Counted from the stretch's first letter, positions 54,481 to 63,575 are shown. The stretch is 64,000 nt of DNA from Pseudanabaena yagii GIHE-NHR1 (GCF_012863495.1 NZ_JAAVJL010000001.1:3281501-3345500); one strand, 5' to 3'. Numbers and translations are program-made. Notes: generated from the sequence alone by a model not told the origin.

Positions 54481-56919
54481 CTATTTCAAGGCAATCTCTT
54501 TTGATGCTACGGTTTGTTCTGCTAATGGTTCCGCAGATTTACTTGGTTTGCATTTATCAGTTTTGCAGAGATGATCGGGCAAGGCTGAACCAGAGGGATC
54601 AAGCTTTTCGGCAAGATGGGGATATTTAATTCTGCCGTGGTTCCGCTCCTGCCATACTTTAATGAACACAGGTGCAATCCGATCTAAGTCTTCCCAACTT
54701 AAGGAGCAATCTTTGAGTTGTCCGTCATCCCATCTTGCTTTAAAGATCCGCATAAGCAAAGTTTTAGCTGCTTCTAAAGTGGTTTCTGTTCCGAGCGATC
54801 GCAGAGCCGCCTCACAGGCATCTGCCAACATCACAATGCCAGTCTCACGGGATTGGGGAATGGGTCCTGCATAGCGAAACTCTGACTCAATGGCATAGTT
54901 CGATCGCTTTTGGGCTTGACAATAAAAATAGGAAATGGTGATCGTGCCCTGATGTTCGGGGATGAAAGCCTGCAGCATTTTAGGAAGATGATATTTTTGA
55001 GCTAACTTGATACCACCTGACACATGCTCTTTAACAATTTGAGCACTGAGCCAAGGATCGTTCAGAATATCGTGGGGATTGGGCTGTCCCATTTGATTTT
55101 CGATGAAATACTCAGGCTTGAGGGTCTTACCAATGTCGTGATAGAGCGTCCCTGTTCGTACCAAAGTTGTATCAGCACCTAGTTCACGGGCAGCCGCTTC
55201 TGCGAGGTTGGCAACAAATAGGGTGTGCTGAAAAGTACCGGGGGTTTCCGTGACTAAACGGCGCAGTAGGGGACGGTCAAGGTTAGCAAGTTCTGCGAGT
55301 CGGAATGGGGTCAAAGCATAGGAGAGATGCTCTAGGTAAGGGATCGCACCCAAAGCTGCGATCGCTGAAATGAGTCCGCCTGATGCATATTTCAGGGCTG
55401 TAATTAAAATTAGTACAGGTGGCGTTGCACCTCCTAAAATAGCGATCGCTGTATATACTGCTGCTTGGACAACCGCAACTAGTAAGCCTGTTGCGGCGAG
55501 GTGTGAGCGAGTTAAAGGGCGATCAGTAATGGCTGCGGCAATAATCGCACCAATTAATACAGGCGATAGAGCTAGCAGATCGCTACTAATAGCAATTCCT
55601 ATCAATATTGAGGTTAAGGAGGTAATTAGTAGTGCTAGCCGAGAACTATAAAAACTGCCAATGATTAGCCCCATACTTGCCAATGGCACAAAGAAAAACA
55701 TATGGGGAGCCATCAACACTGCGGCAAGTGCATTGCCAGCGCAAACGATGCCAAGGTTTAAAAAATCTTTAGTATGTAATTTAACTTTGAGGAAATATTG
55801 CCATCGTCGATGGGCATAGCCAAGAATGGCAAAGGCGATCGCTGTAGAGCCAACCATCAAGGATACGCCCATCAGATTGACTTGCCTTTGAGTCAATTTT
55901 AGTTCGTCCAAAATGACAAACTGTCGCTCCGTAATTTTTTCGCCTCCTTTAACGATGAGATCTCCTGCTCTGAGGAAAATTTTCTGAGTCTGAACAGATT
56001 CTGAGGCTTTGATTGCTCTTTCGGTTGTCCCCACATAATCAATGGTCAGATTCGGCTGTACAGTAGCACTTAGAATCGAGATCGCCATAGCCCGATGTTC
56101 TTCATTAGTGGGTAGATTCCTGAGGTTGACAATCCTTTGTCGCAACATACTATCGGGTAATCCGATCACGATTCCTGAGGCTTGAAGATCGAGCAAACCC
56201 TGTCGAATTAATTTCTTGTTATTTTCCCAATCCTCATTAGTCATTTCTAAGAGGCGATCGCGAAACATAGCTGGACCCTTAGCAACTTTCTCTTGGGTCA
56301 TCGCATAGGCACGCCGAATATCTGTAATCCTGTTAATGAGACTTTGGTAGTCTGAGGCTGGCGCACTGATTTTATAGAGAGATAGTTCAATAATTGCTAA
56401 GGCGGCTATATCTTGTTCTTTGTTAACGGAAGATATAGAGTTCTGATTATTAGAATTATTTGCTAGCCTATAGGCTTTATCCTGCAATTGCGCCCATTCT
56501 GGATCGGACAATCGGCGTAAATATCGCTGTACCTCATCACTTAAGATTTTGCGATCGACATAGGGCAGATTGCCAGAAGATATGCGTAAATCATCACCAA
56601 CTCGTAACAATTCCTCTAGATGTTTGACCGCATTATTGTCCATCTCAGGATTACTGCGATAAATTGGTACTACCTGCTGTTTAGCTTGTTCCTGAGCCTG
56701 CTTAGTTGCCTCAATATCAGTAGCAGTAAATGTCTTAGGCGAACGCAAATCTTGGTCAACAAATGTACCAATTGTTAAGCGCGGCTCCGCATAAAAACGA
56801 ATACTCAGGGTAGAAACGATACAAACAAAGGTAATTCCGATAATCGCTCTACCAGACCACTTGCGAGATGGACGATTAGTTTCAGGGAGCGATGATAGTT
56901 GATTGGGAATAATTCCCAT
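54481..56919 (-). CDS. pgpH: 7TM-HD phosphohydrolase (PgpH type)
   Basis: An 812-residue membrane enzyme. Order: N-terminal TM helix, extracellular 7TMR-HDED domain (about 45-345: FVDQDLRSPKTFTATDIEAT), about seven TM helices (345-535) and a cytoplasmic HD domain. The HD domain has GTFQHTLFVANLAEAAAREL, GTLYHDIGKTLKPEYFIENQ (HD dyad) and IPEHQGT; the fold ends near residue 765. PgpH in Firmicutes degrades cyclic di-AMP, so this is the probable cyanobacterial c-di-AMP phosphodiesterase. The C-terminal Lys/Cys-containing tail (LCKTDKCKPSKSAEP) is outside the domain. Confidence 0.9.
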   Translation of the reverse strand: MGIIPNQLSSLPETNRPSRKWSGRAIIGITFVCIVSTLSIRFYAEPRLTIGTFVDQDLRSPKTFTATDIEATKQAQEQAKQQVVPIYRSNPEMDNNAVKHLEELLRVGDDLRISSGNLPYVDRKILSDEVQRYLRRLSDPEWAQLQDKAYRLANNSNNQNSISSVNKEQDIAALAIIELSLYKISAPASDYQSLINRITDIRRAYAMTQEKVAKGPAMFRDRLLEMTNEDWENNKKLIRQGLLDLQASGIVIGLPDSMLRQRIVNLRNLPTNEEHRAMAISILSATVQPNLTIDYVGTTERAIKASESVQTQKIFLRAGDLIVKGGEKITERQFVILDELKLTQRQVNLMGVSLMVGSTAIAFAILGYAHRRWQYFLKVKLHTKDFLNLGIVCAGNALAAVLMAPHMFFFVPLASMGLIIGSFYSSRLALLITSLTSILIGIAISSDLLALSPVLIGAIIAAAITDRPLTRSHLAATGLLVAVVQAAVYTAIAILGGATPPVLILITALKYASGGLISAIAALGAIPYLEHLSYALTPFRLAELANLDRPLLRRLVTETPGTFQHTLFVANLAEAAARELGADTTLVRTGTLYHDIGKTLKPEYFIENQMGQPNPHDILNDPWLSAQIVKEHVSGGIKLAQKYHLPKMLQAFIPEHQGTITISYFYCQAQKRSNYAIESEFRYAGPIPQSRETGIVMLADACEAALRSLGTETTLEAAKTLLMRIFKARWDDGQLKDCSLSWEDLDRIAPVFIKVWQERNHGRIKYPHLAEKLDPSGSALPDHLCKTDKCKPSKSAEPLAEQTVASKEIALK

Positions 56920-57448
56920 AGTTTAATTACTCTAGTAAAAGGTGATTTGCTAAAAACAAAGTCAACAAATGCAGCAATGTTTACAATCTGAGGTTGGCAA
57001 GTTCAGGAAATGCAGAGACCAGATCTAGATTTACCAGATTTCCATCAAAAAAACAAAAAATCTGCTTTTAGTTTCTTTGAGGTGGCTATAACTATCCTAA
57101 ATGATTTTGTAATAGACGTACCTTAAAGAGAACATCCATTAACAAATCCCAAAAAATCACGACTAATTGGGGATTTCTAAGCTAACACAGGCAAAGTAGC
57201 CAATTGCCCGACGAACTTATTTTGTTAGCATTTCAACCAATTTTTTGCTTCTAGACTTTGATAGAGGGTTTGCTCAGCAAACCCTCTATCAAAAACAATG
57301 GTATGGCGCTTAAAAAATCCATGAGTTATAAATTCTACTTAACTCCAGTCAAGAATTTGTGTTACTGGCTAAAAACAATGCTTGACTTTACAGTGTCTAT
57401 TGATTAGGTGATAAGGGTGTAGGGCATAAATTTATAGAAATTTTTATA
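56920..57448. other. Intergenic region between rnpB and the pgpH-like gene
   Basis: 529 bp. It holds the hairpin at 57258-57292 and otherwise no gene. Promoter elements for pgpH should lie near 56950-57000 on the reverse strand, but none is clear. Confidence 0.5.
57258..57292. repeat. GC-clamped intergenic hairpin
   Basis: TTGATAGAGGGTTTGC, TCA loop, GCAAACCCTCTATCAA. The GAGGGTTTGC head is shared with the hairpin at 51470-51522. Confidence 0.75.
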
Positions 57449-57910
57449 GGAAGAGCAAGACATAAGCCGGGTTCTGTTTCAGGAGTTTTATCAACTGCCT
57501 TAGCGGTTATCTATCTGGGATATTTGTTACCAAATACCTCATGCGGCACACACTTAAATGCAATCGCTTAGCGTTCGCCCAACAATCACCTTAAGCAACG
57601 GATTTAAGAGCAATTTGAAGATCGATACTCATAAATCCTCTCGCCTTGCTTCCAACTGGGGTTTACCGAGCCAGAGCCTCACGACTCTGCTGGTGCGCTC
57701 TTAACACACCTTTGCACCCTTACTAATTATGTAAATATCGCTTTGCGATATTTACATAATTAGCGGTATCTTTCTGTGGCACTATCCTCACGATCGCTCG
57801 CACTGGGCATTATCCAGCAGCCTGATCTTCATGGAAGCCCGGACTTTCCTCAAAATCTATACTCAAAACAAGTTTTGAGATAAATTTCGCAACCGCACGC
57901 TTACTCTTCC
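57449..57910 (-). ncRNA. rnpB: RNase P RNA (bacterial type A)
   Basis: Catalytic RNA that matures tRNA 5' ends, about 462 nt. The 5' end GGAAGAGTAAG pairs with the 3' end CTTGCTCTTCC (P1). The universal segments are present in order: GAGGAAAGTCCGGGCTTCC, GTGCCACAGAAAGATACCGC, AAGGGTGCAAAGGTG, GTAAGAGCGCACC, GGTAAACCCC and ACAGAACCCGGCTTATG. P12 (57723-57763) is an unusual 19-bp A/T-rich perfect stem with a TTT loop on the + strand (AAA in the RNA) and GC clamp. It is like the intergenic hairpins of this genome. Confidence 0.95.
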
Positions 57911-57926
57911 TTATTTCTATTATGAA

Positions 57927-58033
57927 CTAAGTAGCTAAGCACAATCAAACCTCAAAACCTGTAATGCATGTACAGCATGCATTACAGGTTTTGAGGTTTG
58001 ATATTTAATTGCATCCAACTATGTTTATATGGT
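57927..58033. repeat. Dispersed repeat, family C copy 3 (reverse orientation)
   Basis: Relative to the 14651 and 16451 copies it is inverted: it starts ACTAAGTAGCTAAGCACAAT and ends TTTAATTGCATCCAACTATG. The core (57945-58001) is a long stem, TCAAACCTCAAAACCTGTAA continuing through TGCATG. It lies just upstream of rnpB as transcribed, only about 17 bp from its 5' end, so rnpB promoter elements must lie in or beyond the repeat. Confidence 0.7.
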
Positions 58034-58270
58034 GATCGCCATGTGATGGGTACAACTTGATATTCCCCATCACATAATGATTTTTACCAATTTAGTGACA
58101 ATTTGATGTACTTGCGATAAAAATGTCTGTAAGTAAAAGAAAAAATAATGTTTATCAAAATTGAATTGTTTTGCTAAACTATCTGGTTATTCGAGGCATC
58201 CCCCAAATGTCTCAAAACGGATTAAATAATTTTTTACATTCTTGGCTCATAGGTGTGAGTGACTAACTAA

Positions 58271-59080
58271 ATGATGAAACACTTCTCCAAAGGGATGTAT
58301 ACGCTATTTTTGTCCTTAGTCTTAGTACTTGTTGCTGGCGTATCTCAAGCAGCAGCAGCAAACCTCTTGAGGGTTTTGGTTAGAGAGGAAAATAGCTCTA
58401 AGATGTCTGTCGCAGTGACACAACCTGCTACTTTACAAATTGCAGGACAGGCGAGCCGCCGTCTTGATCCTGGTAAGTGGTACACATTACCCCTGACATC
58501 TGCTTATCGTATTACTCCTAGTAATAATGGATTGGTGCAAGTCGGCAGCAATCTCTACCCCGGTGAAATCGAATTACGCGCTTGGAATAACAAGGCGATC
58601 GCCGTTAACGTTTTGTCCCTTGAGGAATATCTGCGCAGCGTTGTTCCTAGCGAAATGCCCGCCAGTTGGCATATGGACGCATTAATGGCGCAAGCAGTTG
58701 CTGCTCGTAGTTATGCTGTCAATACTCAGCGTCAGCGTAAATGGGGCGAGGCTCCCTACGATCTAGTCAGTGATACTCGTGATCAGGTATACAAAGGTTT
58801 TTATCGCTACGATCCTCAGACTGGGCAAGCGATCGCTCTAATTCATAGCCGCAGTGATCAAGCCGTTGCCTCAACCGCAGGCTATATGCTTAAACCCGGT
58901 TTTAATGGTTATTATCGTGCCCGCCTACCTCGCAACTGGATTAGCTGGGGTGGTGGCTATATGCCCGTTTCCGATGGTCAGCACCTCGATCAGGAAATGA
59001 CTCAGCAAATGGCACAAAAGGGCTGGAATTGGATGCAAATTTTGGCTTGGTGGTATCGGGATCAACCCGTCAAAAACTAA
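58271..59080 (+). CDS. SpoIID/LytB domain protein
   Basis: A 269-residue exported protein. The signal peptide (about 1-30: MYTLFLSLVLVLVAGVSQAA) is followed by a domain with LSLEEYLRSVVPSEMPASWH, then DALMAQAVAARSYAVNTQRQ and YDLVSDTRDQVYKGF. These match the SpoIID/LytB family of lytic transglycosylases, including the catalytic Glu region (V-P-S-E-M). In non-sporulating cyanobacteria it probably remodels peptidoglycan or assists an amidase. The C-terminal part (GYYRARLPRNWISWGGGYMP) lacks the usual GGR-WxY ending, suggesting a shortened version. Confidence 0.85.
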   Translation: MMKHFSKGMYTLFLSLVLVLVAGVSQAAAANLLRVLVREENSSKMSVAVTQPATLQIAGQASRRLDPGKWYTLPLTSAYRITPSNNGLVQVGSNLYPGEIELRAWNNKAIAVNVLSLEEYLRSVVPSEMPASWHMDALMAQAVAARSYAVNTQRQRKWGEAPYDLVSDTRDQVYKGFYRYDPQTGQAIALIHSRSDQAVASTAGYMLKPGFNGYYRARLPRNWISWGGGYMPVSDGQHLDQEMTQQMAQKGWNWMQILAWWYRDQPVKN

Positions 59081-59123
59081 AAAATAAAGGCGGTACTTAG
59101 TACCGCCTTTATTTTTTAGTTTT
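59073..59123 (+). terminator. Terminator of the SpoIID gene
   Basis: AAAACTAAAAAATAAAGGCG continuing to GTAC, TTA loop, complementary arm ending in ATTTTTTAGTTTT. 24-bp perfect stem overlapping the stop codon. Confidence 0.85.
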
Positions 59124-59161
59124 GTGTAAATATAGGTTTATTCTTGTATCTAGTGAAACCT

Positions 59162-59446
59162 ATGGCTATTCAAAAATTATCTGAAGTGGAAATTTCTTCA
59201 GCGATCGCTCAATTAGCAGGTTGGGCAGTGGTCGATCAAAAACTCCAAAAAAACTTTAAATTTAGTAATTTTGTTGAAGCTTTTGGCTTTATCAGCAAAG
59301 TGGCGATCGTTGCCGAAAAAATGGGACATCATCCTGAACTATTCAATGTGTATAACAAGGTCAGAATCGATCTCACAACCCATGATGCTGATGGTATAAG
59401 CGCCCTTGATTTTGAACTAGCCCAAAAAATTGATAAGCTCCTCTAA
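59162..59446 (+). CDS. Pterin-4a-carbinolamine dehydratase
   Basis: About 94 residues, beginning [20 protein letters not shown]. It has the pterin-site signature [20 protein letters not shown] and the later [18 protein letters not shown]. It dehydrates 4a-hydroxytetrahydrobiopterin; in bacteria lacking aromatic amino-acid hydroxylases, members can act in molybdopterin or as accessory proteins. The frame opens at TTG 59144 and offers GTG 59153; the ATG at 59162 matches the usual start. Confidence 0.88.
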   Translation: MAIQKLSEVEISSAIAQLAGWAVVDQKLQKNFKFSNFVEAFGFISKVAIVAEKMGHHPELFNVYNKVRIDLTTHDADGISALDFELAQKIDKLL

Positions 59447-59478
59447 ACAAGGCTCGCGCTTTACGCGAGCCTTGTTTA
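59444..59478. terminator. Bidirectional terminator between converging genes
   Basis: TAAACAAGGCTCGCG, five-base loop, CGCGAGCCTTGTTTA, sandwiched between the stop codons of the pterin dehydratase gene and galE. Confidence 0.85.
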
Positions 59479-59480
59479 AT

Positions 59481-60470
59481 TTAGGCATGGCGTTTTTGAT
59501 GCCATTGCCATGCGTGCTGCAAAATCAACTTAATATCAGCATATTTAGGCTGCCAATTTAAGATATTTCTCGCTTTCTCACTACTACCGACTAAAGCTGG
59601 TGGATCACCTGCACGGCGATCGCCAAATATTACATTGATCGACTTACCTGTAATTTCCTGAGCCGTATCGATCACTTCCTTTACTGAGAAGCCATTACCA
59701 TTACCAAGGTTAAAAATCTCACTCTTATTGCCTTGGAGTAAATATTGCAAGCCCAACACATGGGCATCAGCAAGATCATTTACATGGATATAGTCACGGA
59801 TGCAGGTTCCATCGGCGGTGGGATAGTCAGTCCCATAAACGGTAATTGCCTCACGCTTGCCCAAAGCCGTTTGTAAAACTAAGGGGATCAAGTGGGTTTC
59901 AGGGTTGTGATCTTCGCCGATCGCGCCATCTGGATCAGCTCCTGCGGCATTAAAATATCGAAAGATTACTGACTTTAAGCCATAGGCAACATCAAAATCC
60001 TGCAAAATTCGCTCGACCATCAACTTAGTTGCCCCATAGGGATTAATCGGTGCTTGGGGATGATCTTCAGTCATCGGTATTTGCTGCGGTATGCCGTACG
60101 TGGCGCAGGTGGAAGAAAACACAAAAGCTTTGATATTAGCGGCAACCATTGCTTCCAATAGGGTCAAAGTCCCAACTACATTGTTGCGGTAATACTTGTC
60201 AGGTTGAGTGACGGATTCACCCACATAGGCATAAGCCGCAAAGTGCATAACTGCGCTAATTTGGCGATCGCGAAATAACTGGTCGAGTAAAGCGCGATCA
60301 TTAGTATCACCAACAATCAATTCTGCTCCTAGGGTTTCGGCGACATCTTGGTGACCATAGACAAGATTGTCTAAAATCAAAACCTGATAGCCCTCCTGCT
60401 GTAGCGCTTTTACTGCATGGGAGCCGATATAACCAGCGCCACCTGTAACGAGGACTGTTTGCTTACTCAT
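59481..60470 (-). CDS. galE: UDP-glucose 4-epimerase
   Basis: A 329-residue short-chain dehydrogenase-fold enzyme interconverting UDP-glucose and UDP-galactose. NAD-binding VTGGAGYIGSHAVKAL at the N-terminus, MHFAAYAYVGESVTQP, the catalytic YGATKLMVE (Tyr-x3-Lys) and FRYFNAAGADPDG, then GTCIRDYIHVNDLADAHVLG. All are typical of GalE. Sugars made feed extracellular polysaccharide and galactolipid pathways. It lies on its own, with a family B repeat upstream. Confidence 0.94.
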   Translation of the reverse strand: MSKQTVLVTGGAGYIGSHAVKALQQEGYQVLILDNLVYGHQDVAETLGAELIVGDTNDRALLDQLFRDRQISAVMHFAAYAYVGESVTQPDKYYRNNVVGTLTLLEAMVAANIKAFVFSSTCATYGIPQQIPMTEDHPQAPINPYGATKLMVERILQDFDVAYGLKSVIFRYFNAAGADPDGAIGEDHNPETHLIPLVLQTALGKREAITVYGTDYPTADGTCIRDYIHVNDLADAHVLGLQYLLQGNKSEIFNLGNGNGFSVKEVIDTAQEITGKSINVIFGDRRAGDPPALVGSSEKARNILNWQPKYADIKLILQHAWQWHQKRHA

Positions 60471-60482
60471 AACTTGGCTATA

Positions 60483-60592
60483 TATAGTTGTTTTAAATAA
60501 CTTGCAGATGGGCTTCGACTTCGCTCAGCCCTCGTCGGTGTAAGCTAGCTGAGCGAAGTCGAAGCTTTAGTTTTTATTTGAATTACCTATAT
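60483..60592. repeat. Dispersed repeat, family B copy 2
   Basis: Begins TATAGTTGTTTTAAATAA and ends TTATTTGAATTACCTATA, as in 18993-19098. The core hairpin, GGCTTCGACTTCGCTCAGCC with GCTGAGCGAAGTCGAAGC, is the one also found in family A. It starts 13 nt upstream of the galE ATG, so it separates galE from its promoter region. Confidence 0.78.
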
Positions 60593-60616
60593 GTCTATAG
60601 ATCTAAGACTTGTTTT

Positions 60617-60943
60617 TTAATTCACAAAAATGTTGTCATATTTTTGTGAATTGGTAGAACTTAAGCGTGATTTGAGAATGTCGAAAATTTCAGAGGGAAT
60701 CTGGGTACGGAGCGATCGCCCTAAGCGATTTTTTTTCTGAGCTATTTGTAAACACTCCAGTTTTTTACACAAATAGGCTGATCGCCCCATTCCATCATCA
60801 AGTTGGATTTGAAATTGCTGGGGATTACCATCTGTTCTATGAATGTCAGCTTGAGCGATCGGTACACGTACCACTCGCCAAAAATTGTCTCGCATAGCGA
60901 TACATTGGCAACTAACACAACGGCGGTGGAGCTTCAAAGCCAA
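60617..60943 (-). CDS. ylxR: YlxR family (DUF448) RNA-binding protein
   Basis: A 108-residue protein with RRCVSCQCIAMRDNFWRVVR at the start (the R-x-C-x-x-C motif), then DDGMGRSAYLCKKLECLQIA and RLGRSLRTQIP. It belongs to the YlxR family, found between nusA and infB in many bacteria; here infB is not the next gene. It is thought to bind RNA or RNase P. The start is TTG with AGAGGT 8 nt upstream, 29 nt after the nusA stop codon. Confidence 0.88.
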   Translation of the reverse strand: MALKLHRRCVSCQCIAMRDNFWRVVRVPIAQADIHRTDGNPQQFQIQLDDGMGRSAYLCKKLECLQIAQKKNRLGRSLRTQIPSEIFDILKSRLSSTNSQKYDNIFVN

Positions 60944-60972
60944 ACGAGTTTACCTCTGTTATTCCTGATTAT

Positions 60973-62217
60973 CTATTCCTGATCATCTGCATAATCATTC
61001 TCCTCCTCATCCTGATCAGATGGCTCAAGATTTTCGGTAAACCTTGCACTACTTTCTTGAATCTTCCGATCCTCTTCCTCGTAATCGTATTTTGCCAAAT
61101 TTTTAATATCAATCTTCCAACCAGTCAATCGCGCAGCCAAACGTACATTTTGACCTTCCTTACCGATCGCCAAACTAAGCTGATCCTCAGGAACCAGAAC
61201 ATGAGCAATTCTTTCATTGGCATTAATCAAACGCACTTCATGAATGCGGGCAGGGCTAAGAGAATTAGCGATATAGGTTGAAGGATCTGGCGACCAACGG
61301 ATCACATCAATCTTTTCCCCACGTAACTCTGATACAACAGCTTGAATGCGCGCACCTCTAGCACCGATGCAAGCACCAACAGGATCAACATCTCGCTCAA
61401 GGGTATCTACAGCAATTTTCGTGCGGGGACCTACCGCAGGAGATGGGGGGTTAGCTTCTCTAGCAACAGCAACGATCCGTACAATTTCTTCCTCAATTTC
61501 AGGTACTTCATTAGCAAATAAATAGACTACTAAGCCTGCATCTGCTCGTGAAACCAAAAGTTGAGGACCACGACGTGACCCTTCAAATACTTTCTTGAGA
61601 TAAACCTTCAGCGTCATATTCGGACGATAGGGTCTTTCTCCCGCTAGTTGCTCACGCTTAGGTAACTCTGCCTCTACTTCAGGTTGACCAAATCCGCTAC
61701 TGACAGCAACGATCACAGAGGTATTTTCAAAACGAAGGACTCGACCTTGCAAGACAGTACCTTCAACATCTTGAAATTCCTCTTGAATGATTTTGCGTTG
61801 TTGATCTCGTAGTTTTTGAGCGAGTACTTGCTTGGTTTGGATGGCAGCCATTCGTCCAAAGTCCCCCTGCTCAGGGGTCACATCAACGACCACCGTGCCA
61901 CCTGCTTGCGCTTCAGGCGCAACTTCACGTACTTCCGACAAGCCAATTTCATGATCTGCGTCTTTAACTTCATCGACGATCATCTTCGTGGCTAAGACGC
62001 GAAAACCTTCTCCTTCGATATCCAGCTCTACATCAAAGTTATTAAAATACTCTTCTTCAAAGGTGATTCCCTCGGAGCGATAAGTCTTACGAAAACGCTC
62101 ATATCCCTTTAGTAAAGCTTCACGTAAGGCATTTTGGACGGCGTGTTTGGGGAGATTACGCTCTTTGCTAATCACTTCTACCATCTGTCCCAAACCAGGC
62201 AAATTCAACAATGACAT
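60973..62217 (-). CDS. nusA: Transcription factor NusA
   Basis: A 414-residue elongation/termination factor acting on RNA polymerase. An N-terminal RNAP-binding domain (MSLLNLPGLGQMVEVISKER; YERFRKTYRSEGITFEEEYF) precedes the S1 domain (VEGTVLQGRVLRFENTSVIV) and two KH domains. KH1 contains DPVGACIGARGARIQAVVSE, and KH2 contains LSLAIGKEGQNVRLAARLTG. The acidic repeats found at the E. coli C-terminus are missing, as in other cyanobacteria; a short acidic tail remains. It is the middle gene of rimP-nusA-ylxR. Confidence 0.96.
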   Translation of the reverse strand: MSLLNLPGLGQMVEVISKERNLPKHAVQNALREALLKGYERFRKTYRSEGITFEEEYFNNFDVELDIEGEGFRVLATKMIVDEVKDADHEIGLSEVREVAPEAQAGGTVVVDVTPEQGDFGRMAAIQTKQVLAQKLRDQQRKIIQEEFQDVEGTVLQGRVLRFENTSVIVAVSSGFGQPEVEAELPKREQLAGERPYRPNMTLKVYLKKVFEGSRRGPQLLVSRADAGLVVYLFANEVPEIEEEIVRIVAVAREANPPSPAVGPRTKIAVDTLERDVDPVGACIGARGARIQAVVSELRGEKIDVIRWSPDPSTYIANSLSPARIHEVRLINANERIAHVLVPEDQLSLAIGKEGQNVRLAARLTGWKIDIKNLAKYDYEEEDRKIQESSARFTENLEPSDQDEEENDYADDQE

Positions 62218-62247
62218 AATTTTTCTCGCTTTTATTCTATTTAGTTT

Positions 62248-62709
62248 TTATTCTGTTTTTGCTAATTCCACCCGATCAACAAGTTCGCGGGGAATATTGA
62301 TCAGGCGACCTTTGATGCTGATCGTGACTTGCGTTTCATTTCGAGAGACCAGATGCCCAACCCAACTTTGTTTACCTTCATGGGGAACTTTCGTGCTGAC
62401 TGTCACCATAAAGCCCTTGAAAGCAATAAACTCGCGATCACCCTGTAACTGACGTTCGGCACCAGGGCTAGAAATTTCCAACACGTAGGCATGGGGAATG
62501 ATATCAATTGCATCAAGGGTTGGTTCTAGTGCACGGCTCATGCGTTCGCAGTCGTCTAGCCCTGTATTTTGCTCAGGATTACGAATATCGACCCGCAACA
62601 CTACAGGGTTTTTATTGGTATGTAGCACGACATCAACAACCTCCAACCCAAGGGGAGAGGCAACTTCTTCAGCAATTTGAAAAATTTGCGGAATTAGAGG
62701 ATGACTCAT
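62248..62709 (-). CDS. rimP: Ribosome maturation factor RimP
   Basis: A 153-residue protein helping 30S subunit assembly. Features: QIAEEVASPLGLEVVDVVLH, VLRVDIRNPEQNTGLDDCER, LEISSPGAERQLQGDREFIA and ISIKGRLINIPRELVDRVEL. These are typical of the two-domain RimP fold. It lies 30 nt upstream of nusA, with which it forms a conserved operon. Confidence 0.93.
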   Translation of the reverse strand: MSHPLIPQIFQIAEEVASPLGLEVVDVVLHTNKNPVVLRVDIRNPEQNTGLDDCERMSRALEPTLDAIDIIPHAYVLEISSPGAERQLQGDREFIAFKGFMVTVSTKVPHEGKQSWVGHLVSRNETQVTISIKGRLINIPRELVDRVELAKTE

Positions 62710-62820
62710 AGATTTACAATTTGAGCTTCTTAGCGTGTGGGCTTCGCGAGTTATATAGTTGAGAGTTTTTGCGTCAAGCTTTTAAAAGCGCTGCTTAAAA
62801 ACAGGCTTGAAAACTAGCTT

Positions 62821-62850
62821 AAAAACAAAAAAGTGGGACAATTGCCCACT
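62821..62850 (-). terminator. Rho-independent terminator of the candidate RNA
   Basis: On the reverse strand AGTGGG, seven-base loop, CCCACT is followed by TTTTTTGTTTTT. No protein gene ends nearby (ferredoxin stops about 300 nt before), so it most likely ends a non-coding transcript. Confidence 0.7.
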
Positions 62851-63009
62851 CTTTGAGTGCTTTTATCTAATAACCGATCACAGTTAAGCACATCACAATT
62901 GCGATGTCTTAGCTGATATAGACTCAGATGCTACTTGTAAAACATGCAACAAGTAAAATTTGAGTTCCTCTCTATCGGAGCTTGCGTACCGTAGGTACAA
63001 CACTAAAAG
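62851..63009 (-). ncRNA. Candidate structured RNA (6S-like shape, unassigned)
   Basis: Read on the reverse strand, CTTTTAGTGTT at the 5' end pairs with AGCACTCAAAG at the 3' end (one mismatch). Inside are GTACC/GGTAC; ACTCA plus ACTTGT paired with ACAAGT plus TGAGT; and a bulged stem around ACATC/GATGT and TAAG/CTTA. A strong terminator follows. The size (about 160 nt), closing stem, open centre and terminal hairpin recall 6S RNA, but I do not recognise a primary-sequence signature. A TATACT-like box lies about 35-40 nt upstream. No ORF occupies the region. Confidence 0.45.
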
Positions 63010-63151
63010 ACGAAAAAATACTTAAACAGATTTTAAGTATATCTAAACTATTCAGTGCTTACTTTTGACTACTTGCCTACTAGTCCTGAGATTTATACTA
63101 TCACGACCATCCCAGATCGAGAAAAATAAACGACATAAAACGACATTCTGC

Positions 63152-63370
63152 CTAGATCACTAATTCTGGTCGCTCCTCAGGCAAGATTGCTCCTTGGATG
63201 GGGCATACCTCTAAGCAAACCCCACAATCGATACAGATTGAGGCATCAATCTTAAACCAAATTGTGCCTTTACTATTTGCGCCCTGTCCCTGTTCGATAC
63301 AAGCTACGGGACAAGCAGGTACACAATCTGCTACACCTTCACATATGTTTGATGCGATCGTATAAGCCAT
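63152..63370 (-). CDS. Small two-cluster Fe-S ferredoxin
   Basis: A 72-residue electron carrier beginning MAYTIASNICEGVADCVPAC. The first site reads C-x5-C-x3-CPVAC, and the second DASICIDCGVCLEVCPIQGA with C-x2-C-x2-C-x3-CP. The second will hold [4Fe-4S]. The first has the wider spacing seen in 7Fe ferredoxins, so it could be [3Fe-4S] or [4Fe-4S]. ATG 63370 is preferred to the TTG at 63376. The redox partner cannot be told from context. Confidence 0.9.
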   Translation of the reverse strand: MAYTIASNICEGVADCVPACPVACIEQGQGANSKGTIWFKIDASICIDCGVCLEVCPIQGAILPEERPELVI

Positions 63371-63543
63371 ATTCAATCTGAATTTTACAAAAACTGTAAT
63401 GAATTATAGCGATCGCTTCAGTAGTTTAGAGATTTCTGCCCAAAATCATTATTAGATTGTTTGAAATGGTGTTTGAGATGGTTGTATATAACCAAGATAT
63501 AACCTAAACATAACTTTTTGGCGAAGAAAGATGCGATTTAGTA

Positions 63544-63575
63544 GTTGTGTATTAAATTTTTTCGTGTATTATACA
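63544..63575 (+). promoter_or_regulatory. Possible promoter for the right-end RNA array
   Basis: TTGTGT, then 16 bases, then TATTATACA in an A/T-rich stretch. It has the spacing of a housekeeping promoter pointing toward the tandem structured units, but it is only a pattern match. Confidence 0.3.
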
